From Pseudisothecium myosuroides (Eukaryota; Streptophyta; Bryopsida; Hypnales; Lembophyllaceae), in assembly GCA_951799445.1 (NCBI GenBank), contig OX637290.1:1056501-1120500 (forward strand): 64,000 nucleotides of DNA, read 5' to 3'. Below, piece by piece: positions 12,515 through 23,100 of the stretch. The first letter of the stretch is position 1; each line of letters opens with the position of its first letter. The position numbers were made by a program, and so were the translations under genes. The notes under the pieces are model-generated. The model did not search any database and was not told the origin of the DNA. It saw nothing but the letters and a program-made list of their open reading frames with translations.

Positions 12515-12769
12515 GCATGCAATGAAGGAAAAAAAATACACCAAAAACTACACTAAGTTGTTAATATTCTTGTGATTTTTTCTTAATATTTTAATAATTA
12601 TTCTTTGTAAGTGCTAATAAAATGCACCTTTTTGAACAATGTACAAAAAACAAAAGCTCCAATTAATTGATGTTAGTTGGTATTGAAGTAGCCTTAGTAT
12701 GATCCATTGATCACAAAGATAATATTATATTATATGCCTCAATTATACCATGTACAATATTATGAAAAT

Positions 12770-12771
<2 letters not shown>

Positions 12772-12831
<60 letters not shown>
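12772..12831. repeat. (TA)n microsatellite
   Basis: An uninterrupted run of about 29 TA units. Such a tract is likely to vary in length between individuals. Confidence 0.95.
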
Positions 12832-12833
<2 letters not shown>

Positions 12834-13774
12834 TTCATTTCATTTGAACAATATGCTTTATTATAACTCTAGATATCCTATAAGTTAGTAATGTATGTTG
12901 ACTTTTTTTTAAAAGAAAATATTATCTTTTTATTTTATAATTGTTGTATTTTCTTATGTCACATCTTTGAAAGAAATAGATATCTAAATATTATTATTTC
13001 TTGCTCAATCTTTTACTCTTTCTAACTATTTAGGCAATCATTCTTATAAATATTTATATTTTATAATGTCATAAACCAAAACAATAAGAAAAAATTGATT
13101 GGTTGTTAGAGCTTGAAAACATTATTTTTTATTTAATAATTATGATTCTATGCATGTGCTTGAAATGGTGGTCCTTAGGCATCAAGGAAGAGTATAAAAG
13201 TGTGCAAAGTGGGCCTTGTGCACCATGCTTTGACACTATTCCTTGGTGCCCAAAGACCACCCTTTCTACTAGTGAGATATTCTCTTTGACCTGGTGTCTA
13301 CATCTTTAACAATTGGAGATGACAAGAATTTTTTTTAGTTTCACAACAATTTAGAGAAATTGAAAAATGATGTAAAACCCTAACCATAAGTTTTTTTTGC
13401 AATTTGACCTGTTGGAAAGCAAAACGACCTCCCCACTCTACATCAACGTCTCAGAGAAAATACTTTCAATTGTAAAAATTAAATGACTCGTTTCCATTGA
13501 TGGAATGCTTTTAGGAAGTGCTACCATATGACATGGAATGTGGAACTTAGAGCATAGAGTTTAGATTTGGTGAGTCCAAAGCTTGTTCTAGAGGTGTTTC
13601 TTTAAAACATAGATACCCTTAGAAGGTGTAAATAGGTACCTTATAACATGAGACACCTTATAGATAATGTTATATGTACCTATAACAAAGATATCCTATA
13701 ACCACCAAAGGTGATGTATGCTCCACGCTCTCACTCTACGCTTATATATTAGCTTCGCTCGAATACTTTCGAGG
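12832..13774. other. Spacer with no gene seen
   Basis: AT-rich spacer. The part near 13600-13700 contains several TATAAC and GGTACCT motifs resembling the palindromic interior of elements at 25236-25472 and 36803-37016, but no termini could be set. Confidence 0.45.
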
Positions 13775-14671
13775 TTAACCCCTAAATGCCCAAGGCACCC
13801 AAATGTGGTGTTGAAGAAACTTTGAAGTTAAATAAAACCTTACCAAATTGCTATTTTTAGTAGTTTATATTTTTGAAAGATTTTTTTTTGAAGTCTAATT
13901 TTAGCATGAAATATCCGATTTTGAAAATGAATGATTATGATTTTTCGATTCAAGATTTTGTGCAAGGGTACCCATTGCAATCTTGACTTTCCATAGTGTT
14001 GAGGGCTCTTGGAAATGAGCCTCAAATACACTACACAAAATAGTGAAATTAGATTGCCCCACACTAATTTCTTGACATTCTACACTAAATAAATATTTAT
14101 TGTTTCTCTACCAGAAAGCGCTACTTTTGAATTAATTATCGTTGTAATTGGGACTTGTGAACCTCCATGTGTACAAACAAAAACATTTGAAGAAATATTT
14201 GTTGGTTTTTTTGGCTTGTAAAGTAATTTTCTTGAAGTAAGGCAACCTAATTGTTAAGGCAACCTAATTTCACTATTTTGTGTAGATCTTGGAGAAAAAA
14301 TCACACTAGAAATTCATTTAAAAATATTGTAGAGTAGATTTTGAGAAGTCATAAATTGATTGGGGTTATATTTGTTAGGCCCTTCAACCTCATATTTTTT
14401 TGGTCTTGAACTTTTTAGATTTGACATGCAAAAAGAGGGCTCAAAGATTTTCATAGTTTTAACACCCTGATGATCAAACATTATAATCTTTCAATCCTTA
14501 AATGATATTGTTGTGTTTTCTTTTCCTATGTGATCTCTAACATGTCTAGTTTGAATTTGTACAGCTACAATTAAAAAAAAATTGATTCAACTTATGAAAA
14601 TGTTGTCTTGTTGTTCAATTAAGAGCAAATTCCAAGGGGCTCAAAACAGGCCTTGGGCATTTAGGGGTTAA
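13775..14671. mobile_element. TTAA-flanked MITE with perfect 22-bp TIR
   Basis: The 897-bp element begins TTAACCCCTAAATGCCCAAG and ends in the exact reverse complement. The identity runs for 22 bp including the TTAA (13775-13796 with 14650-14671). Its body differs from body A. The perfect ends suggest it is among the youngest insertions here. No transposase is encoded. Confidence 0.85.
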
Positions 14672-14739
14672 TGATCTTTTCTAGTGACCTACATTATCCT
14701 ATAAGAAGTTCACATTTGACTTAAATTAATTCGTTTTTA

Positions 14740-14860
14740 TTATTACAAAAGTGCCATGTGTAATATTGTGATTGGTGTGAGTCTTGAGAATATGATGTGG
14801 AAATTCAATTTCAACACCTGAGTGCCAAATCAGATCATCATGTATGACATTATTTTCTTA
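14740..14860 (+). repeat. Internal fragment of Stowaway-like family
   Basis: Contains the block GATGTGGAAATTCAATTTCA followed by a diverged ATCAGATCATCATGTAT block, as in 41006-41256 and 16294-16480. No terminal repeats were recognised, so it is a degraded fragment. Confidence 0.5.
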
Positions 14861-15184
14861 GTACTGTAGACAACTAACTGGCACAGATGTTGCATATATC
14901 CTCGAATATATCCAACACAAACTCCAAATTTGACTCCGCTGGAAACGGAAATGTACCGGTCAACTGCTATCAGTGGAGAATTATATTGTTCTGATAATCA
15001 AAGTAGAATTTCAAAATGAAATCCCATCTGAATTGGTACGACCAATAGCTAATGAAATCTGCGAAAACAAACTCGTGGAAGATTCAGCACCGGATTCCCA
15101 AAACTGCCTTATGGGTACAACATGTAGCCACCTAACTAGTATCTCTACGACAATCCATATAAAAACTCCTCACAACTAAACTTA

Positions 15185-15454
15185 AGGTAGGTATCCCAAA
15201 ACTGCCACTGCACTTAAAGCGCCATCTTCATTGTGTGTACATCTCCAAAATCAGTTATGTACCTCTGTGGAAGAAACGCTTTTAGAACCAAACTTTGTTC
15301 CGTCATAACTTTTGCATACAATATCCAAATGTTGCGTTCTTTGGTGCGTTCGAACCTCCTTTCCCTTGCCAATAAGAATATAGAAGAATTTGAAGAGTCT
15401 AATAGTAGTAATTAGGCGCAGGAGCAATTTGTGATGGTTTAAGGATACCTACCT
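15185..15454. mobile_element. TA-flanked MITE, AGGTAGGTATCC subfamily
   Basis: Flanked by TA at 15183-15184 and 15455-15456, with ends AGGTAGGTATCC and GGATACCTACCT in inverted orientation. The 270-bp body is shared in reverse with 10470-10754. The small reading frame inside is a chance product. Confidence 0.75.
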
Positions 15455-15456
15455 TA

Positions 15457-15855
15457 TGGGAGGCAACCCATTCCTGACCACTTAAGGAATTTTATGTATC
15501 TGCAGGGCGGCTGTCGTTACTGGGAAAATTTTCCTCGGTGTAGCAATAGACTTCAGAAGGTTTCCATAATTTTCCAGATTTTTTTTCCGCAAAACACAAT
15601 TACTGTGAAATTTTCAATAGAATTTCATGTTCCTCCAATGCCGGTGATATAGAGCTTGCTATTTCCAACTATGGGCTCAAAACAAAATCGACCAAGGGGT
15701 AGTTTCAATATTGAGAATCTTGTAGCCAATCAAAGTGCGCCACAACTGTCCTCGGAACTGTGCCATAATTAGTCAGTGTTCTTTGCTTCCTTCACGGAAA
15801 GAAAATAGTCTACTCAACCAAAGTGGGGTGCTGGTTAGGAATGGGTTGTCTCCCA
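15457..15855. mobile_element. TA-flanked MITE, body D, second copy
   Basis: Begins TGGGAGGCAACCCATTCCTG directly after the TA that also ends the previous element. It closes with a 24-bp inverted end bearing two mismatches, then TA. The body matches 4938-5322 and, in reverse, 36357-36757, although the terminal repeat of 4938-5322 is different. Confidence 0.8.
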
Positions 15856-15898
15856 TACTGAACCACGCACACCAATCTTACAAGCTAACTTACTACTA

Positions 15899-16291
15899 AG
15901 GTAGGAGGCTCAGAAATGGAGCATCTAAAGGCTGGTCCGCCTTTTTCATGTATTTCCTTGGACGGAAATATCTTTAGCTCATTTTTCAAGCATAGAGAAA
16001 TTGATGAGGAATCTAATCCAAGTGGTTTTATATTTTTCCAAGAATTTTTGAATTACTTATGAATTTTCAAACGAGTTGGATCATAGGTCCCTATTTGTGA
16101 CCCTAGGTCTTTCATAAACGGTTCACTTGCAATTCTAAATTAAAATGAGGAAAGCAAAGATAATGATTGGCTCTTGCAATTAATAATGTTTTTTTCTTTG
16201 ATTCATTCAATGACTATACTAGTTAATTTCAGAACCACTTCATGTCCATTTCACAGCCATTTATAGGGTCCATTCTTATAGCCTCCTACCT
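15899..16291. mobile_element. TA-flanked MITE, AGGTAGGAGGC subfamily
   Basis: The 393-bp element has ends AGGTAGGAGGCT and AGCCTCCTACCT and TA on both sides. It shares its interior with 3369-3778, including the centre. It is the third element of a head-to-tail cluster starting at 15185. Confidence 0.8.
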
Positions 16292-16293
16292 TA

Positions 16294-16480
16294 ACCTACA
16301 CAAAAGTCAGATTCAACAAAAATTAAGTCATTTCTTTATTAAAAAAGGTGCCACATGTCATCTTGTGATGGTGCAAGGTGATGTGGACCCTGAGAATCTG
16401 ACATGGAAATTCAAATTCAGCACCTGGGTGCTGAAATCAGACCTTCATGTACCGGATAAGCATATCTAGTGCTCTAAAGT
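16294..16480 (+). repeat. Stowaway-like family fragment
   Basis: The body matches the interior of 41006-41256 (ATTAAGTCATTT, CCACATGTCAT, TCTGACATGGAAATTCA and AATCAGACCTTCA blocks). The terminal CTCCCTCC repeats are missing. It directly abuts the preceding MITE. Confidence 0.6.
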
Positions 16481-16906
16481 TTATATGAGTCCCACCTTGC
16501 CAACTGCGAAACACTTTAATTCCCGCATCGAAAGAATGTTCTGGAAAGCCTGAATTCGCGCATGCTCACAAAGACCAGAAGGATGCTCGACCGGACCTGA
16601 AGCCATTGAAAGCCCACTTCAGCCAAAATTCCAGGCAGAAAATCGTATGCAAGTCGTTGGACCATCCTATGTTAGATTCAGCTGGCTTTGAAAGATGGAG
16701 AGATGAGTCAGAGGGCTCATCCATGAGCATGTCCGGATCTAAAAAAGAAGAAGAAAAGTTAATTTATTGAGACAAGTTTGTGATTTTGCGTGTCAAAAGC
16801 AAAGTGTTTTTTTGTCATATTGTTTTGTTTAGCATGCGTATGAAGCGAAAAGTTTTGCTAGTTGTAGTAGAAAGGAAGGAGGGCTTGAAAATCAAGCTAC
16901 ACAAAA

Positions 16907-17040
16907 TCCCAAAACTTTGTTGCCTTTTGGACAACAATTGGACATCAAGTTAGGGCCCATATGGGGTTCAATCTAATTCCAAAACTTTGTTGTCTTTTAG
17001 ACACCAATTGGACATCAAGTTAGGGCCCATATGAAGTTCG
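16907..17040 (+). repeat. 70-bp tandem duplication
   Basis: Two units spaced 70 bp apart share CCAAAACTTTGTTG and GACATCAAGTTAGGGCCCAT with few differences. This is a local tandem duplication without coding content. Confidence 0.9.
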
Positions 17041-17743
17041 ACACAAACCTCTACTGTAGTTATTGTATGTAGCTTGGTGCAAGAAATCTCTTTTCTACTA
17101 GAATTATAAGATACAATTAATTTGATATAGTTTTGCTAGTTTTTTATTGGCTTCATTCTTTGGACATAGACTATGGCATCTCAACTCTCTAGTTTTTGAA
17201 TCCAAGTTTCCAAATCCTATCTACAACCGCATTCACATTGCACAATTTGGTTAAGGTTTGGTTGGAGAACGGTTTGGATTGGACAAAGTTTCACAGTGAT
17301 ACCATTCTTATTTTGTTTTGTTTTTACTATGTGTTTGTAATATAGGAATTGCAATCATGAGGCTAGCATAGATTAAGATTATTGCACTGAAGGTATAAAT
17401 ATCTTTTCTACATTAGAAAAGTTTTCACATCCTAAGTATATAATTGAATATATTTCAAAAATTCAATCTTGATTGTTTTTTGTGTGCATTTTTCTATGGA
17501 GCATTCTTTTGAAAAGTAGTATTTGATGTCTCTTGGAAATATAAGTCTATATAAAACTATCTTATAAGAGCTTTTGCAACAAAATCTCTCCATATGTATT
17601 TGAAAAGAACAAATAAATTGATGATAAACAAACAATTTATTGGAATTATCTTGGACCCTAATATAATTGCATAATTTTTATGAATTTATTTTATATAATC
17701 TTTATTATTACTTCTTATCATTTGAATTTTTTTCAAAGTTATA

Positions 17744-17912
17744 CAATAGAACTTCTCTAAAGTAATAGCCCCGGGACCAGGCTCAAGCCCCCGTGCTCAA
17801 GAATCTCAAAGAACTTCTTTGATGTGTATGTCTTGGATTAGACCCAGTGCAGGACTGGGCAATCAATAGTCCATCACTTTAGAGAGGTCATTGCCTTAAA
17901 GAAGTTCTATTG
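17744..17912. mobile_element. Emigrant/pogo-like MITE
   Basis: The 169-bp element is flanked by TA and has inverted ends CAATAGAACTTCTCTAAAG and, reversed, CAATAGAACTTCTTTAAGG. These resemble plant Emigrant/Lemi1 termini of the pogo branch, which begin CAGT and carry an AACCTCT core. The interior is non-coding and relatively GC-rich. Confidence 0.75.
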
Positions 17913-17914
17913 TA

Positions 17915-19750
17915 TTTAACAAGTTTAATATGCCATTATTTGTACATAACATTCTTCAATTGGTTGGAAGACCATTTCCTTATAAGAACCAACCATGTGT
18001 AGACTTAATTTTTGCTTTTAGAATGATATAGAAAAAATGTAGAAAAAATAATAAGAGAATCAAATGGCTAATTAAATGCAAATGGAAAACTAGTAGGAAT
18101 CTAAGTAATAACTTTATAGGCAAATTAAGGTATCTTTAAGTATAATAAAAAAAATTTAGGCTTAGTTGAATAGTACCCTACTTATGAATTTAATTTTACC
18201 ATCATCATTAGAAAGGATGTACCAAGGCACAAAGCTAAAGATTAATAATATGGTCCCTAAATTCATACATGCATGGCCGTGCACAAAAAATTCATTATCA
18301 AGTTTTGACTCTATAGTCAATTAAAATCTTATTTTCTATAACTACATTTATTACAAGAAATAAACTTTCTAAAATTGGCAAATATAACTTAGTGGTTGAA
18401 TTGCTAAGTCTAAGAACAAATACTTAGGTGTAGATTAAGAAGTAAAGAATAGAGGATTAGGTGGTGTCTAGGTAATAAAGTAGTGAGTGAGTGGAAAGGT
18501 CAAGAGGATAATCAAGTACTAAATGTGTTTTTCAAAAGGAAGAGAATATGCCTTAATATTTGTCAAAGAGCATTGAATAAAGAAATTAAAAATTTGGATT
18601 ATAAATTGAACAAACTCTTCGTTTTTGTTACTTTGAATGCTATATGTGATGGGAAATATTATCATATTAGCACCAAATTGGTCCATTATAGATATTTGGA
18701 AACATACTTTCACATTGTAGTCCAAAGACATCAAGATTTAGATCATGAATTGAACAACCCTTTGTTAGGGCCTCTTTACATGCTAGGTGGGTGGGCAAAT
18801 GCACTATTGTGCATTTTGCCCTGATTCAGTGAGACAAGAACCAACCACCCACCTAATTTGTATCTTTATGTGGTAAACACTTATGATACTTGTGACCATT
18901 TCAAGTTTGTTTTAAAAAATAGAAAATAAAAGCAACCGCCTAGTTAATTCCCAAAATCTCCTTCAATAGTTTCAACTAACCTTCTATTGCAAATAAGACA
19001 TTAAAAACAATCACCTACCCAAGTAGGATATTCTAAACAATCTTGTGTGTCCAATGAAAAAGCATTACCGATATGAGTGGGGACCAAGCATACTCCTAGC
19101 CGCCACACAATTTTGTCGATGCACCGGTGGAAATTCTTCCTCGATCGACGCGTTAAAGTTGACTCAAATGTAGATGGATTGGTTGAAAATTTGGCATGTA
19201 GTGGCTAAACTACCCACTAGGCTCACCTGTAAGCCTGCCCTTAATGTACTTTGAATGCTATGTGTGATAGGAACAACATCATATCAACAATTCAACACCA
19301 AGTTGGTTCCGTATGGATCTTTCAAGGGAACATCTTTTGGCATTGTAGCCCAAAACCCTCACCTTTCTACTAGAACACATGTCACAATTCTACTAAATTG
19401 AAAGAAATCTACCATTTGTAATGATGACCACGGACAACACGCTACCATTGCTTCCAACACACGCATCGTTTCCAGGAGGCACACAACACTTGTCTAACAC
19501 TTGTCTTCGGATAGAGACAAGATCAATGACCACCTTTACTCAAAAGCTCCCTAAGACTAGACCTAATGACGAAGTGAAAAACCTAGATCAACTCTTTCAC
19601 TCTCCCCTACCCATTCAAGGTCCCTTCATTTGTTTATTTCCAAAACAAATAACAAAACAAAACAAACAAACGCAATAAATAAAAACAACCAACCAACCAA
19701 AATAAAACAAACAAACAAAATTTAAAAAAAAACAGATAAAGAGTGCAGCA
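17915..19750. other. Spacer with a diverged duplication
   Basis: A block at about 18629-18745 (starting TTTGAATGCTATATGTGATG) recurs diverged at about 19247-19365 in the same orientation. A 113-codon frame at 18483-18824 spans the first copy but shows no known domain and no start context or codon bias that would support a gene. The end of the stretch is an A/C-rich simple repeat (19640-19730). Confidence 0.5.
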
Positions 19751-20976
19751 TATTCTCCCTGATATTTGAATTGACCATCCCCTAGTCCTCCAGTAGCCCC
19801 GCCAGCCAGCCGCGCAATCCCACTGAAGCGGTTGCCAATCCATCCTTCCCTTCCAACCGCCCGATCCCCTTCCCCATCCCCGCCCAGATCCCGCCACGTC
19901 CCTTTGACGACGTCAGTTACTAGTGAGTTACTAGTCCGTGCGTGACGTCACCCAACTTACTAGTCAGTTAGTCAGCCGTAGTGGTCAGTAGCAGTACCGT
20001 CATCGTCGTCATCGTCTTCTTCGGTTCTTCCCTTGCCTTCTGTTGTTTTTTCTCAGTCGTTGCTTTGACCGAGACTCCGCTTGGCCCTCGCCTTCCACCG
20101 CATCCTTGATCCTTCCTTCCATAGCCAAATTGGTGCCGACCTTCGCTACTTTTTCTATTCCGGGACCCACTCTTCCCTTTCTGGAGTTTTCCATTCATTT
20201 TCTTAACTGAAGACGACTGATCAGTGAGGTAGTCTGTAGTAGACCACGACTCTTGTACTGAACAGAACAGCCCCAACCAACCCTCGTGCTCTCGGCCTGC
20301 ACCTTCTTCTTCTTTGACTGGACCGGACCTAGCTGGACTGGACTGGGGAAGGGAAGGCCGGGCGGACTCAATTACAAAACCCATCTTCTGCGTTCGTCAT
20401 TTTAACAACGAGCACCGAGTGGAGAGGGGGGACTGGGGGAGGAAGTAGTGCCTTGGGGAAGAAGAAGAATCGGTGCATTTGCTGCTTGGTCGGCTGCACG
20501 GGGTTTTGTATTCGTTTGACTGCGGGGAGAAGCAGCTTGGGTATAAGAAGTGGAGGGACACTGCTTTGGGGTTGCGTTTTGTTCTGAGCTCTCTTGACGA
20601 GAGAGAGAGAGAGAGAGCAAGAAGTCGGTGCAAGACTTCGTTTTTTGGGGGGGGGTTTGGATGGTGAGGTGTTCTTTCTTGTGAGGTCACGTAACGGATC
20701 AAAAGACGACGGTAACGAGTCTACTACGTCACAAAACGATTGCAAGAACGTACTTTGGGGATTGTTTCTTGGAAACCCACTTGGAAGTATAATAGGACGA
20801 CAACAAGCTTGCAAGGCTAAGGCGCGTTCCCGAGGGCAATATTTGAACGAGGGCGAGTGGTTATGTGGTGCTGGGAGCGACCCGAGCTTTACACTCGATT
20901 CTTCTTGTTCCGGCAGGCGTAGTCGTCCACAGGAACGATTGAGCGACTGTGTGGCGATTTTTGTGTTTGAACGACG
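19751..20976 (+). promoter_or_regulatory. Upstream region and probable 5' UTR of the PADRE gene
   Basis: Base composition changes from AT-rich to balanced at about 19750, as expected near a gene. A GA repeat (20598-20617) lies about 360 bp before the start codon, a TATAAG motif is at about 20541, and a short upstream frame of seven codons plus stop begins at ATG 20661. Exact transcription start is not visible. If the leader includes the upstream frame, it could reduce translation of the main frame. Confidence 0.45.
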
Positions 20977-21624
20977 ATGGGAAATTACATGTGCGTTAGT
21001 GGCAAGAACCAGCAAGTGCAAGATGAGTGGCAAGGGCCGCCCGCGAAAGTGATCCGTCCTGATGGAGTCATCGAGGTTTTTCGAAAAACGGTGACGGCAG
21101 GGGAGCTCATGAAACAGTACCCTGACCATGCGGTGTGTCATTCCAGCGCCATGATATCGGCTCTCACGACGTCGTCGGCGTTTCCTGCGGACAAGGAGCT
21201 TGAGGGAGGACGCTTGTACTACATTCTTCCCGTTCACAAGTTCCAAGCGACGCCAGCGACGGAGGGGAAGCCGCCCGTGCCCTCTCGGGGGCGTGGTAAG
21301 CTTACCGTGGAGATCACGTCCACTCCGGGATTTGCACAAGTGACAGTCAAGGGTCAAGCTGGCCCGAAGCTCTTTTATGATAAGCATGGCGGTGTGATGG
21401 TAAACGTAGATTCCGATGTGGAGGAGCCGATCATCAGCTACTCCACACCCGATCTCCGCTCCATGTATCTGTCCTCACGGCAACCGCAACCGAGTCTTAC
21501 TCGCTCCAATTCGTGGAAACCCAGACTGGAGACGATCAATGAAGTCGGCGCTGCTTCCCGACGACATATCCAGAACTTCATGCGAGCTCGCAGTCTGCGC
21601 AAGAGCCAAGTGCACAACTACTGA
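20977..21624 (+). CDS. PADRE (DUF4228) domain protein
   Basis: A single-exon frame encodes 215 residues. The N-terminus MGNYMC is a typical N-myristoylation signal with a nearby cysteine for palmitoylation, as in many family members, so membrane association is likely. The DUF4228/PADRE pattern follows: AKVIRPDGVIEVFRKTVTAG, a segment ending in SSAFPADKELEGGRLYYILP, a variable linker, then the C-terminal SWKPRLETINE motif that closes the family domain. These plant proteins respond to pathogens and abiotic stress; the molecular activity is unknown. The start ATG has G at +4, and no earlier in-frame start is as good. Length fits the family (about 150-250 residues). No intron is needed. GC content is higher than in the flanking spacer. 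The large antisense frame at 20368-21387 is a shadow. Confidence 0.9.
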   Translation: MGNYMCVSGKNQQVQDEWQGPPAKVIRPDGVIEVFRKTVTAGELMKQYPDHAVCHSSAMISALTTSSAFPADKELEGGRLYYILPVHKFQATPATEGKPPVPSRGRGKLTVEITSTPGFAQVTVKGQAGPKLFYDKHGGVMVNVDSDVEEPIISYSTPDLRSMYLSSRQPQPSLTRSNSWKPRLETINEVGAASRRHIQNFMRARSLRKSQVHNY

Positions 21625-22650
21625 TGGAGTGCCTTTCTTCTCTCCTTTGCAAACTCAAATGCTCTTCTTCTACTTTGCAAGCTGGAAAATGCACCCGTTT
21701 GCAAGCTGGAATGCTCTTCACCATGGCCACGTTCTTCTTTCACCATGGCCTTCGGCTTCGATCGATAGTGACTTCTTTTTCGTGTACATTCATAGCCACT
21801 TCGAGACCGTGCTGTAAGGACTTGGACATCATCGACATTACCATGGATCCCAAACCATGACCTAACCCTTACCGTATCTTTTATTTTTTATTCACTTCTT
21901 ATAAGACGCATTGGAGTGATGGTTTAGGGTTAGCCTTCCTCCCAGCATTAGAATTACTGTCCCTTGACGGGAATATACGCATACGGCAGGGGGGTTAGGT
22001 CAGTGTTGGGATCTGCTGTAACTAGTTGTAGCAGTAGTAGTTGGAGCTGAGATGAATTGCTTTCACCGGCGAGTTGACAAAGCCGCAGTGGGTGCTACTA
22101 CTGAGAGGAGGAGTGTCTGCAGCGTAAGCTTTGTCTACTTTGTTTCCTGATGTAACCAGCTTGGTCATCATCATTCCCCGTTAATAGTGCAGATGACGGT
22201 GCTGGTTGCACCCGGAGATGTGAGATTAGGAACAATTTTGTAGCTACTGAGATGGAATTTTAACACTGTACACATGAGGTCACAGTCTCTATGACAATGA
22301 GCTCGGATGTGATTCTCGTTTGAATCATCATCTCTGTTACCCAATTTATTGTCTCCTGTTCAGTTCATTTCCTTGCGTTGGCTCTTTGTTCATCTTTGTG
22401 GTTGTGTGCCATGTTGTGTTGCAACAATTGTGTAGCTCTCCACTATGCAAGATGGTTATTCGGAACAGGGGCACGGTATCGGAACCTGCCACAAACGCCG
22501 TCCCCGGACTTGGAGATGAGCATTTACATGGCAAGCTCTCTGCTAAATATGTCAGACTCTCTTCAGCGAGCTTTGGGAAGAGTAACCGTGTGCCCACAAC
22601 TCGCTGAAAGTCTTTGGACCCCACTGTGACTCCCACCATTGTTTCTTTGA
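21625..22650 (+). other. Probable 3' UTR and downstream flank of the PADRE gene
   Basis: The composition stays balanced for about 1 kb after the stop codon. Short overlapping frames exist on both strands but none shows a domain. No canonical AATAAA was seen close to the stop, so the end of the transcript cannot be placed. Confidence 0.4.
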
Positions 22651-22929
22651 ATCTTGCACATTCAAATTTGCACCTTTTTGTTGATGAAAAGGTTCCTCCA
22701 TATTAAATCAAGACCATTAGATCTTGAAGATCATGTCTGCGCCTCTCCAATAGAGTGTGGTGGGCTTAACTTATGAGTTATGACTCCAAACCACCTTCTG
22801 TCTTCCCTCCCATACTGTGCCACGTGGCAATCAAAGTGATAGCAGAGGTCTTGTGGATTGTACTAACTTAAACCTTCCTCTTCTTCATCAGCCAACAAGA
22901 GAGTGACAATTGCCTCAAAACCGGGACAC

Positions 22930-22983
22930 GGTTGCTTCAGACTTGGACCCGGCATTGGTTGCTTCCAACTTGGACTCGGCATG
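22930..22983 (+). repeat. 27-bp tandem duplication
   Basis: Two 27-bp units starting GGTTGCTTC follow each other with five or fewer differences (22930-22956 and 22957-22983). The unit length is a multiple of three, but the reading frame around it has no recognised domain. Confidence 0.85.
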
Positions 22984-23100
22984 ATTTGCACACTCTCGCG
23001 AAAAATCCTTGCCTTGCTTGTAAACCAAGCAGCATTCTTTAAGCACTGTTCTCATGTGGGGAATGACACTAATCTCATTGTTATTACTGTTTTGGTATAA

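Noticed and set aside
15340..15360. GTTCGAACC as a possible tRNA T-arm
   Set aside because: No acceptor or anticodon arms could be placed around it, and it is inside a MITE.
18483..18824. A 113-codon + strand frame
   Set aside because: No recognised domain. Part of it is a block duplicated at 19247-19365, where the frame is not kept.
19968..20384. A 138-codon - strand frame upstream of the PADRE gene
   Set aside because: No recognised domain and biased composition; it probably reflects the balanced composition of the leader region.
20368..21387. A 339-codon frame on the - strand
   Set aside because: It lies antisense to the PADRE coding region and its leader, has low-complexity Arg/Pro/Ser composition and no domain. 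It is a shadow of the GC-rich gene.
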